A stretch of 47,186 nt of DNA, from assembly GCA_023433275.1 (NCBI GenBank), contig JAEZDN010000029.1, positions 1 to 47,186 of the forward strand, written 5' to 3'. Shown here in pieces: positions 7,677 through 15,045 of the stretch; the first letter of the stretch is position 1; every line of letters starts with the position of its first letter. The translations under genes and the position numbers were made by a program. The notes beneath the pieces are model-generated. The model made no database searches, was not told the origin of the DNA, and saw only the letters and a program-made list of their open reading frames with translations. The stretch is from Verrucomicrobiota bacterium (GTDB lineage: Bacteria > Verrucomicrobiota > Verrucomicrobiia > Opitutales > Opitutaceae).

Positions 7677-8738
7677 ATGCCGTTTTCGCGCCGCCGGTTT
7701 CTGCGCCACCTCTCCGCCGGCCTGGCGGCCCTCGGTGCGCAGGGTACCGCCCGGGCAGCTGGATCCCCCCTGCCTCCCCATCCCCGCAGCGACCATTTTG
7801 ACGGCGAGCATTTCTTCAACCCATCCGGGCGCCAGCCCCGGGGCTTCCGGGATCTGCTCAAATGGCAACTGAGCCGGAGGAAAGCAGTGTGGCCCGCATG
7901 GGTGGAAAACCCGGCCAGGCCGGCGCTCCCCGCCACCCTTGGCGCTCGCGAATGCGCCGTCACCTTCGTGGGCCACGCCACGTTTCTGCTCCAGTTCGAC
8001 GGCCTGAACATCCTCACCGATCCCATCTGGTCCGATCGATGCAGCCCCGTTACGTGGGCCGGCCCCAAGCGCGTGCACGCCCCCGGCATCGCCTTCGAGG
8101 CGCTGCCCCGCATCGACGTGGTCCTGCTCAGCCACAACCATTACGATCATCTCGACCTGCCCACGCTGCGCCGATTGCACGCCGCGCACCGGCCGCTGAT
8201 CATCACCACGCTCGGCAACAAGCCGTTTCTAGCGGGCGAAAACATCGATCATGTCGTTGAACTGGACTGGTGGGAAAGCCACGAGCCCCGGCCCGGGGTC
8301 AAGGTGACCGTGACACCGGCGCAGCACTTCGCCGCGCGCGGCTTCGGCGACCGGTTCAAGACCCTCTGGGGCGGCTTCGCCGTGCAGACCCCCGCGGGCA
8401 AACTATGGTTCGCCGGCGACACGGGCTACTTCGACGGGTTCAAGGTCATCGGCGAAAAGCTCGGGCCCTTCGATTTGGGGCTCATCCCCATCGGGGCGTA
8501 CGAACCGCGCTGGTTCATGGAGCCGGTTCACTGCACTCCCGCGGAATCGCTCCTCATCCACCGCGAGGTTCGCGCCCGCCACAGCATCGCCATGCACTTC
8601 GGCTGTTTCCCGCTGGCGGACGATGACTACGCCCAGCCGGTCGCGGACTTCCACGCCGCTTATCCCAAATCGGGTCTGGCGCCGGGCGAGTTCGTGCTGC
8701 CGTCCGTCGGCGAGACGAGAACCTTGCGGTTCGGGTAG
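7677..8738 (+). CDS. Exported MBL-fold metallo-hydrolase, NAPE-PLD/UlaG-like
   Basis: A 353-residue metallo-beta-lactamase-fold hydrolase. Seen: an N-terminal twin-arginine type signal (SRRRFLRHL at 4-12, hydrophobic to about 28), VGHATFLLQ at 98-106, the metal motif HNHYDH at 153-158, a second ligand region (TPAQHFAARG), GDTGY (the bridging Asp), and a final His in AMHFGCF. This arrangement, with FVGHATFL and an 'H-x-H-x-D-H' preceded by LLSH, fits the NAPE-hydrolysing phospholipase D branch; the true substrate is unknown. The ATG at 7677 is fixed by the signal peptide. It converges with the hybrid kinase gene that ends at 8784. Confidence 0.88.
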   Translation: MPFSRRRFLRHLSAGLAALGAQGTARAAGSPLPPHPRSDHFDGEHFFNPSGRQPRGFRDLLKWQLSRRKAVWPAWVENPARPALPATLGARECAVTFVGHATFLLQFDGLNILTDPIWSDRCSPVTWAGPKRVHAPGIAFEALPRIDVVLLSHNHYDHLDLPTLRRLHAAHRPLIITTLGNKPFLAGENIDHVVELDWWESHEPRPGVKVTVTPAQHFAARGFGDRFKTLWGGFAVQTPAGKLWFAGDTGYFDGFKVIGEKLGPFDLGLIPIGAYEPRWFMEPVHCTPAESLLIHREVRARHSIAMHFGCFPLADDDYAQPVADFHAAYPKSGLAPGEFVLPSVGETRTLRFG

Positions 8739-8741
8739 GTG

Positions 8742-8760
8742 GGCCGCGCATCTCGCGGCC
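8742..8760. terminator. Short GC hairpin between convergent genes
   Basis: GGCCGCG (8742-8748) and CGCGGCC (8754-8760) form a perfect 7-bp stem with a 5-base loop in the 45-bp gap between the convergent MBL and hybrid-kinase genes. Neither side has a T tract, so intrinsic termination is uncertain. Confidence 0.35.
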
Positions 8761-8783
8761 GCCCGAAAACAGCCTCGTCCGGG

Positions 8784-10454
8784 TCAGGATGTATTCGGGC
8801 GATGGCCGGCCCCGGCTGCGTGGGTATGCGCGATATTCTCCAGGGCCGCGTCGAGCGTCTGCGCGGACACCGGTTTGGTGAGATGGGCGACGAATCCCGC
8901 CGACTTGCTCTCGATCAGGTCGGATTCCATCCCAAACCCGGAAAGCGCGATGCCGGGCACCGCAAACCGGCGCGCGATCTCGATCATCAATTCGTGGCCG
9001 CTGCCGTCCGGGAGGCCAAGATCGGACAGGACCACGTCAAACGACTCCGCCTCAATGAGGGCGCGCGCCTGCCCCAGCGTTCCCGCCGAGCGCACCTCAT
9101 AGCCGCGGCGTTCCAACATGCGGACGAGCGATAGGCGCGTGGCCAGGTGGTCCTCCACGACCAGCAGGCGCTTGATGTCACCGTTGTTCCGGGGAGGGCG
9201 CGCGGTCTCCACCTTGCGCTCGTCCGGCGCGGCATGTGGCGTAGCGACCGGCAAGGTGACCGTGAAGGTCGCCCCGGCGCCCGGACCCGCGCTCGACGCG
9301 GCGATGGTCCCTTCGTGCAGTTCGACCAGCCTCCGCGTGATGGCCAGACCCAGGCCGAGACCGCCGAAACGGTGACCATGTTTCGACCGGGCATTATTGC
9401 CCTGCGCGAAGGCATCGAACACGCGGCTCAGTTCCGAGGCTTCGATGCCGACGCCCGTGTCGGTGATGGCGATGACGATGTTTCCCTCGTGATTGTCGGT
9501 TTCGATCCCGATCGAACCACCCGAAGGCGTGAACTTCGTCGCGTTCTTCAGCACGTTCCACAGGATTTGCTGCAGCCGCACCGTGTCCGCGCGGAGCGTC
9601 GTTTGTTGGGCGCGCCAGTCGCGCTTGACCACGAGCTTCTTCGCACTGATTTCGGGCTCGGTGGTTTCGAGCGCGGCGCGCAGGGCGGCATGGGCGTCGA
9701 CCGTGCGGAGATCGAGATGCAATTTTCCCTGGGTGATCCGGGTGAGATCCAGCAGGTCGTCGATCAGTCGCGCCTCCAGCATGACGTTGCGGGCAATTTC
9801 CTCGAAATCCTCCCGCACGGAAGAGGGCAGGGCCGGGTCGGCGGCCGCTTCGGTGGCCAGGAGGAGCACGGGGTTCAGCGGCGTTCGCAGCTCGTGCGAC
9901 AACGCGGCCAGAAAATCATCCTTCGCCTGGCTGGCGCGCTCGGCCGCATCGCGCGCCTCGCCGAGTTCCATGAGCAGCTTGCGCACCTGATACTGGCGCT
10001 GACGCGACCGCAGGGCCACCTCCACCGCACTGACCAGCGTGGCCGGTCGGAACGGCCGCTCGAGCACCGTCACATTGCTGTTGGAGTCGAACGCCGTGAG
10101 CCGTCGCATGCGTTCCTCCCCGTCGGCGCCCCCGGTGGTGATGAGCGTGATGGGCAGGTCGGACCACGTGGGTTGCCGCCTGAGCGAGGCGAATAGCGGC
10201 GCGGCGGTCTGGAAAGTAAGGACCTCCTCGGCGAGCAGCACGGCGCCGCACCCCTCCCGCATCTTCGCGATCAGCTCGCCCAAGCTCCCCACCGCGCATG
10301 CGTTTATCCCCGCTTCGGCAAGGAAGCCCGCCGTCAGCCGGGCATCGCTGCCCGTCGGCGCCAGAATAAGCACGCGATTCTCATGAATCGGTGCTGTCAC
10401 CTCCAGCCACGGCTCCAGGGCACCCTGGTTTACTGCCGGCACATCGCGCTGCAT
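8784..10454 (-). CDS. Hybrid histidine kinase: pseudo-receiver, HisKA, HATPase, receiver
   Basis: A 556-residue cytosolic signalling protein. Domains in order: an N-terminal receiver-like domain (about 25-150) in which the phospho-acceptor Asp position reads AEE, so it is probably a pseudo-receiver; a short coiled coil; HisKA with the phospho-His H187 (ALSHELRTPLNP); HATPase_c (NATKF N-box, DTGVGI, GGLGLGLAI); and a C-terminal true receiver with D478 (VVLSDLGLPDG) and the conserved Lys in LTKPVS. No membrane segment is present. The ATG at 10454 begins one base after the kaiC-like stop, so the pair is an operon; an upstream ATG at 10490 would overlap kaiC by 35 bp. The kinase-receiver part is a close paralogue of the C-terminus of the protein at 19211-23953. 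Confidence 0.93.
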   Translation of the reverse strand: MQRDVPAVNQGALEPWLEVTAPIHENRVLILAPTGSDARLTAGFLAEAGINACAVGSLGELIAKMREGCGAVLLAEEVLTFQTAAPLFASLRRQPTWSDLPITLITTGGADGEERMRRLTAFDSNSNVTVLERPFRPATLVSAVEVALRSRQRQYQVRKLLMELGEARDAAERASQAKDDFLAALSHELRTPLNPVLLLATEAAADPALPSSVREDFEEIARNVMLEARLIDDLLDLTRITQGKLHLDLRTVDAHAALRAALETTEPEISAKKLVVKRDWRAQQTTLRADTVRLQQILWNVLKNATKFTPSGGSIGIETDNHEGNIVIAITDTGVGIEASELSRVFDAFAQGNNARSKHGHRFGGLGLGLAITRRLVELHEGTIAASSAGPGAGATFTVTLPVATPHAAPDERKVETARPPRNNGDIKRLLVVEDHLATRLSLVRMLERRGYEVRSAGTLGQARALIEAESFDVVLSDLGLPDGSGHELMIEIARRFAVPGIALSGFGMESDLIESKSAGFVAHLTKPVSAQTLDAALENIAHTHAAGAGHRPNTS

Positions 10455-10455
10455 G

Positions 10456-11946
10456 TCAGTCCGGTAAGTTCTGGGCCCCCTTCGCGCCATGCATCATCGG
10501 GACACCGGTCAGCACGCCATGGAATCCCTGCAAGGGCTCCCCGACCTTGATTCCGCCGTTTGCCATCGTGAATTCGCGGATCGATCGCTCATGGTCACCG
10601 CTTCGCTTCTTGATCACCGACACTGCCTGGCGCACGGTGCCATCCGTTTCGAAATAGCGCAGCAGAATGACCGTGTCGGCAAGGTACGTCAGGTCCATGG
10701 GGCTCTGCATCGAGCCGACAATGCCCTGTTGGGTCAGCACCATAAGGCTGGCCACCCCCTGCTGGTTGAGGAACGAGAGCAATTCGTGCAGCTGGAGGAT
10801 GAGGTGCCGCTGGTCGGGCATCGCGTGGATGAAGCCGTTGAGGCTGTCGATCACCACCATCCGGGCATCGCGTGCCTGGACCCCCTTTTTGATGTGGTAG
10901 GCCAGCTCGCCGGGCGAGACTTCCGCGGGGTCGATCTGCTGCACCTTGATGAGGCCCGAGGCGAGATGGGGGCCGACATCGAAGCCGAGTTTTTCGGCGC
11001 GCGACAGGAGCGTCTGGGTTGTTTCGTCGAAAGCGAAGAAAAGGACGTGTTCGCCCCGCTCGGCGGCGCTGAGCGCAAAGCGCATGGCAAGCGAGGATTT
11101 TCCCGTACCGGCCGGGCCCATGAAAATGGTGCTCGTTCCCCGGTCGATGCCTCCACCCAGGAGGCGGTCGAGCCCGTCGATGCCGCTCGGCACGCTTTCG
11201 CGCGGGAACTCACGATGGTGTTCCGCCGCGATCAGCCTCGGAAACACGACCAGTCCGCCGGTCACCATCAACAAATCGTGATTACCTTCCCGGAAGCGCA
11301 CGCCGCGGATTTTCTTGATCACGATTTGCCGGCGCGAGACGCCGTAGTCCGGTGACGTCTTCGTCAGCACGACCACGCCATGGGCGAGACTTTCCACCTG
11401 GTCGTCGACCTCGCCGGATGCTGAATTGTCGTCCAGCAGGATCACCGTGCAGTTCCTGCCCGCAAAGAATTGCTTCAGGTGCAGGATCTGGCGGCGATAG
11501 CGCAGGGCGGTCTCCGACATCAGGCGCACCTCGGACAGGGAGTCGAATACCACGCGGGCGGGATTAACGGCCTCGATCTGATCCAGGAGGATGCGCGTGG
11601 TGCGGTTGAGCTCCACCTCCGAGGGACTGAAGAAGGTGGTATCGGCGTCGCGCTTGACCTGCGATTCGATCGCCGCGAGTTCGAACACCGTGATGTTCGA
11701 CAAATCCCAACCATGCGAAGCGGCCACTTCGTTCAACTCGGCCTTCGTCTCCGACAACGTGATATAAAGCCCCTTCTCGCCCTTGGCCGCGCCAGCCAGA
11801 AGGAACTGCAGCGCCAACGTCGTCTTCCCGACGCCTGGCTCGCCTAGAACCAGGTACATGCGATCGCGGGGGAGGCCGCCATTCAGGATATCATCAAAGC
11901 CTTCTATGCCGGTGTTGCATAGATTGGTCGGAGGGCGAGGAGTCAT
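10456..11946 (-). CDS. KaiC-like double-domain ATPase
   Basis: A 496-residue RecA/KaiC-superfamily protein with two KaiC domains. Domain I (about 8-240) has Walker A GEPGVGKTT at 35-43 and a Walker B strand ending VVFDS. Domain II (about 250-470) has GPAGTGKSS at 277-285, the catalytic acidic pair D307-E308 (FDETTQ) and VVIDS. At the place of the cyanobacterial phosphosites S431/T432 I read T420/Y421 (DLTYLADT). No KaiA or KaiB is nearby. Non-cyanobacterial KaiC homologues paired with kinases are usually stress or signalling ATPases rather than clocks. Operon with the hybrid kinase immediately downstream. The start ATG at 11946 is just before NTGIEGFD, the usual KaiC beginning. Confidence 0.93.
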   Translation of the reverse strand: MTPRPPTNLCNTGIEGFDDILNGGLPRDRMYLVLGEPGVGKTTLALQFLLAGAAKGEKGLYITLSETKAELNEVAASHGWDLSNITVFELAAIESQVKRDADTTFFSPSEVELNRTTRILLDQIEAVNPARVVFDSLSEVRLMSETALRYRRQILHLKQFFAGRNCTVILLDDNSASGEVDDQVESLAHGVVVLTKTSPDYGVSRRQIVIKKIRGVRFREGNHDLLMVTGGLVVFPRLIAAEHHREFPRESVPSGIDGLDRLLGGGIDRGTSTIFMGPAGTGKSSLAMRFALSAAERGEHVLFFAFDETTQTLLSRAEKLGFDVGPHLASGLIKVQQIDPAEVSPGELAYHIKKGVQARDARMVVIDSLNGFIHAMPDQRHLILQLHELLSFLNQQGVASLMVLTQQGIVGSMQSPMDLTYLADTVILLRYFETDGTVRQAVSVIKKRSGDHERSIREFTMANGGIKVGEPLQGFHGVLTGVPMMHGAKGAQNLPD

Positions 11947-12315
11947 GGACGTAGGGCACTACAACCCAGCAACTTAAGCCATAGGTGGAGCGCCCAGCTT
12001 GCTGAATTGCAAGGGATAGACCCTACCACCGTAGGTTGGTGCCTGGTTTTTGTTAAGTAGGTCACCCCGGGCCGCGCCAGTCTAGAATTCGGCGGCTTCG
12101 TCGGCGGATTGCCCAGCCATGACGTCACCCCGCCCGCGTATTCCAGTCGGCCGCTCCCGACGTCGATCGGCCGGATCTGCGATCGGATTCATGATTTCCC
12201 TTGGGATTCTCCAGGATGAAAGAGGACACGCGTCGACGTCCGCGCGTGTGGTGAAGCCGACTCAGACCAGCACTTGGAGGGTCAAGTCGGTTCACCTTTC
12301 CTTTATCATGCCGGC
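11947..12315. promoter_or_regulatory. Upstream region of the kaiC-kinase operon
   Basis: These 369 bp lie between the rnk-like stop and the kaiC-like start (both minus) and should hold the operon promoter. I see CCTAC-CACC-GTAGG (12022-12035), a 5-bp inverted repeat, with another GTAGGTCACC at about 12057. A second inverted repeat is ACACGCG...CGCGTGT (12226-12249). The stretch around 11980-12070 is poorer in GC than the genes. No confident -35/-10 pair and no gene are seen. Confidence 0.4.
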
Positions 12316-12744
12316 TCAGACGCGAATGGCAGTTTCACCGGATATCGCAACCGGCTGGGCCGGCAGACGCGACACCCCGAGCAACCTCAGGTGGCGCAGG
12401 CCACCTGGAGTGGGCCATTCCAGTTCGTCACCTTCCCGATAACCAATGAGCGCCGCGCCAATCGGTGCGAGCAGCGAGACGCGCTGGTGATCCGCGTCAG
12501 CCTTGTCCGGTGGCACCAATGTATACTCCTCCACTTCGCCCGAATCCAGGTCCTGGAGCCGCACGCGGCTGTTTACCCCAACCACGGTCGAGGGAATGAG
12601 CGACGGTTCGAGAACCACCGCATGGGCGAGTTCGCGGCGCAGGCGGTGAAGGCTTTCGCTCTTCAACGGCAGGCTCGCGAGGAGATTGCTGATGAGCTTG
12701 TAGTCGGCGAGGGAGAGGTGGATGTGACGGATGGTATCGTTCAT
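12316..12744 (-). CDS. Rnk/GreA-type transcription factor (nucleoside diphosphate kinase regulator family)
   Basis: A 142-residue protein. Seen: a short helical N-terminus (LSLADYKLISNLLASL, LRRELAHAVVLEP) instead of the long GreA coiled coil, then a GreA/GreB C-terminal FKBP-like domain (STVVGVNSRVRLQDLDSG, EYTLVPP, VSLLAPIGAALIGYREGDEL, at about 52-120). This is the layout of Rnk, which binds RNA polymerase near the secondary channel. The ATG at 12744 is chosen because upstream residues are proline-rich noise. It stands alone, with 340 bp upstream and 369 bp downstream. Confidence 0.87.
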   Translation of the reverse strand: MNDTIRHIHLSLADYKLISNLLASLPLKSESLHRLRRELAHAVVLEPSLIPSTVVGVNSRVRLQDLDSGEVEEYTLVPPDKADADHQRVSLLAPIGAALIGYREGDELEWPTPGGLRHLRLLGVSRLPAQPVAISGETAIRV

Positions 12745-13084
12745 GGCGGGCGGATTTGGGGATGGATTCGTGGCGGCCGGATGGGGCCGCAGGGCGGAAT
12801 AAAACAGCAGTCGCGCGGTGGTCCGCGCGGGGAAAACGGCATTCAAGCCGGTGGCATGATGACCCGGCGCCTGCCGGGTCACACTCCGGCGAACTCAGTC
12901 GCGCGCAGCAGCACCAGCGGCACCGGGCATCCCCGGGAAGATTCCCGGAGCCCGGCGAGTCAGTCGGACTGAAAGCTGGTGAAACAAAATCATGACCCGT
13001 CCAATCTTGCCCGCGCGGCGGTTCTGTCAAGCCCCCCGCCTGCGACGCGCGCCAGTTTGATTCGGCACACGCACGCGGCCGCGA
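12745..13084. other. Gap upstream of the rnk-like gene, with an imperfect hairpin
   Basis: No gene is seen in these 340 bp. An inverted repeat at 12923-12955 has an inner perfect stem CCGGGAA/TTCCCGG around GA and an outer CCGGGC/GCCCGG. It lies after the minus-strand crystallin gene, so it could end that transcript, but no T tract follows. The promoter of the rnk-like gene should be in the proximal 150 bp. Confidence 0.4.
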
Positions 13085-13855
13085 TCACTTCCGGTTCTTG
13101 TTCTTGTACTCCGCGCTCCGCCGGAGGTCGTCACGCACGTTGCTCTCGGTCCAGCCGCGCCGCAGCACGACAGCCGTGTATTGCCTGAGCCCGCCGGCAT
13201 CAACCTCGCGTTCCAACACATCGCGATAGGCTCGGCGCACGATCGCCTCCGCCGCCTCTGTCTGGTAATGCTTTTCCGTCCGCAGGTGCTCGCGCAGCAT
13301 CTGCTCGGTCCAGCCTTGGTCGAGCATGCGGCCGCGGAAATCACGCAGCTCGTCGCCCCGCGGATCGCGCCCGAGCAGGTCGTTGAAGGTCGCCTTGACG
13401 GTCTTCTCCGGATCGACGCGCGGCCGGCCGGGGCCAGGACCCTGATCGCGATCCCGATGCCGGACCCGCTCGACGCGAAGGGAGGAAATGCGGTCGTTCC
13501 ACGTCCGCGAAACACTGCCTTGCACGGGACGGCCGGCAAGATCGCGCGTGTTCTCTGTCAACCGCAGCGCATCACCGCGAAACCTGGCGTCGGCGTACGC
13601 GATGAGCTCCACGTCGCCCTCCACCAGGATGGAGGAGATGCTGTCGTTCAGCCTTGCCCCATTGGCGAAGGTCTGGCCCGAAAGATTCTCGAGGTCATCG
13701 CCTGGATGGAGCACGAGCGAATCCCCCCGGAAGCCGACCTTCTCGTAAAGGATGACGCGGCCACCAGACCGGCGCCTCTCATCATCGCGGGCGTCCGCTT
13801 GCAGCAAAACCGAGGTGAGCAGGAGAGCGAGCAGGGCGGTCAACCAAGTCTTCAT
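13085..13855 (-). CDS. Secreted beta-gamma-crystallin / DUF4214 domain protein
   Basis: A 256-residue exported protein with a signal peptide (1-22, ending in LQADA). It carries two Greek-key crystallin motifs at about 33-80 and 81-130. Each has an aromatic/FRGD turn (YEKVGFRGDSL, YADARFRGDAL) and a calcium-type N-D-x-x-S-S signature (NDSISS, NDRISS). A basic linker then leads to two DUF4214-like helical repeats (FNDLLGRDPRGDELRDFRGRM and AYRDVLEREVDAGGLRQY, at about 150-250), the type also found near phycobilisome-linker and S-layer proteins. Microbial crystallins bind Ca2+; a structural or envelope role is inferred. Divergent from the beta-barrel gene at 14022. Confidence 0.8.
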   Translation of the reverse strand: MKTWLTALLALLLTSVLLQADARDDERRRSGGRVILYEKVGFRGDSLVLHPGDDLENLSGQTFANGARLNDSISSILVEGDVELIAYADARFRGDALRLTENTRDLAGRPVQGSVSRTWNDRISSLRVERVRHRDRDQGPGPGRPRVDPEKTVKATFNDLLGRDPRGDELRDFRGRMLDQGWTEQMLREHLRTEKHYQTEAAEAIVRRAYRDVLEREVDAGGLRQYTAVVLRRGWTESNVRDDLRRSAEYKNKNRK

Positions 13856-14021
13856 GGACCATAGGACGGATCATACCCTGCCTTTATTCAAGATTTCACG
13901 GGCCACATCGTATGCATCCAAAGCCGGCCCAGGATCGTAGAAACAGGTGTCACCTCCACCCCGTTCGAAACCATGGGGCTGGAGCGAACCAACCTTAATC
14001 CATCAACACCTCAACCCTGTC

Positions 14022-14804
14022 ATGAACCTGTTCATTACCCGCGCCCGCCTGCGCTTTGCCCTGCTCACCTCGCTGCTCGCCGTCAGCGCCCTATCCCTTT
14101 CGGCCGGCTGGAGCCTCGGCTTCAAGGGCGGCCTCGCTCCCATCACGAGCGGCGATTTCCACCGCGGTCCCTCCTTTGACGGCTCGATTCTGCTCGGCCT
14201 GCCGGCGGGCAGCCTGCCGGTCGACGTTGACGCCAAGAGCTTCGATGACGTGTACAGCAACTTCAACGAGGTGGCCTTCGAAGCCTCGTATGAGACGGGC
14301 GGAAACCTGAGCTACACGCTGGGGATCAGCTGGCTCTCCTCGGACGAAGGCAACCTGCGCGTCGGCACCGTCGCCGGCACGCTCCCGCTCAACGCCCGCT
14401 TCAGCGAGTATGACGATTTCCAGACCTACGCCGCCCTGCGCTACAGCTTTCGCCCCACGGAGCGCTGGAATCCCTACGTCGCGGTGCAGCTCGGCTACAA
14501 GCAGGTTGATGAGATCACCGCGTCGTTCTCCGTGCCTGGCACGCCCTTCAACGCACCCTATCAGGCTGCGCTCACCAAGGCGAAGTTCTACGACGCGAGC
14601 AATGTCTGGACCTATGGCTTGCTGGTCGGCGTGGAATACAAATTCAAGGACACGGTCAGCCTCGCCCTCGAGACAGGTTACTTTGGACAGGGCGGCCTCG
14701 ACGACGATGACAGCGTCCTTGGCCTGTTGGGCTTGAATACGCTCAACGACGAAGGCGACCTGAGCCACGTGCCGGTCCGTCTCAGCCTGAACATTCGCTT
14801 CTGA
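14022..14804 (+). CDS. Outer-membrane beta-barrel protein
   Basis: A 260-residue protein with a Sec signal (1-28, ending ALSLSAG), alternating amphipathic strands (FEASYETGGNLSYTLGISW, TYAALRYSFRPTERWNPYVAVQLGYK, TYGLLVGVEYKFKDTVSLALETGYF) and a C-terminal SLNIRF ending in Phe, the BAM recognition signature. No specific family is recognised; OmpW/OprF-like small barrels are the nearest type. The ATG at 14022 is fixed by the signal peptide. Its leader (CAACACCTCAACCCTGTC) has no Shine-Dalgarno. A strong terminator follows at 14828. Confidence 0.8.
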   Translation: MNLFITRARLRFALLTSLLAVSALSLSAGWSLGFKGGLAPITSGDFHRGPSFDGSILLGLPAGSLPVDVDAKSFDDVYSNFNEVAFEASYETGGNLSYTLGISWLSSDEGNLRVGTVAGTLPLNARFSEYDDFQTYAALRYSFRPTERWNPYVAVQLGYKQVDEITASFSVPGTPFNAPYQAALTKAKFYDASNVWTYGLLVGVEYKFKDTVSLALETGYFGQGGLDDDDSVLGLLGLNTLNDEGDLSHVPVRLSLNIRF

Positions 14805-14827
14805 TCCACGCGGCACCCTCTGCCTCC

Positions 14828-14866
14828 GCGAAGCCGGGCAACCGGCTTCGCGTTCTTATTTTCCTT
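14828..14866 (+). terminator. Rho-independent terminator of the beta-barrel gene
   Basis: GCGAAGCCGG (14828-14837) pairs perfectly with CCGGCTTCGC (14842-14851) around a GCAA tetraloop. The stem is followed by GTTCTTATTTTCCTTT. It lies 24 bp after the stop of the plus-strand beta-barrel gene. Confidence 0.9.
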
Positions 14867-14910
14867 TGGCGAAAATCAACCGGAGCCTCGATCCGGTTTC
14901 GCCGGCCGCA

Positions 14911-14981
14911 GGAGCCTGTTTACAGGCGATGCCGCGCCCGCGTGGGCATCAGGCGTGTCGGAGCGCCTGCAAACAGGCTCC
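14911..14981. repeat. Paired inverted repeat, family F2
   Basis: The left arm GGAGCCTGTTTACAGGCGAT (14911-14930) faces a right arm that is the reverse complement of GGAGCCTGTTTGCAGGCG (14964-14981). The same pair recurs at 38296-38371. Both lie in convergent or 3' intergenic space. This resembles REP/BIME elements that depend on RAYT transposases encoded elsewhere. Confidence 0.8.
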
Positions 14982-15045
14982 GACAAGCGACCGGCAATTG
15001 AGGATTTGGCCCGACCGAATGTCCCGGAGCGTTCTCCCAGGATCC

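Noticed and set aside
12119..12442. A short plus-strand frame before the kaiC operon
   Set aside because: It has no motif or credible start and overlaps the end of the rnk-like gene; it is more likely non-coding.
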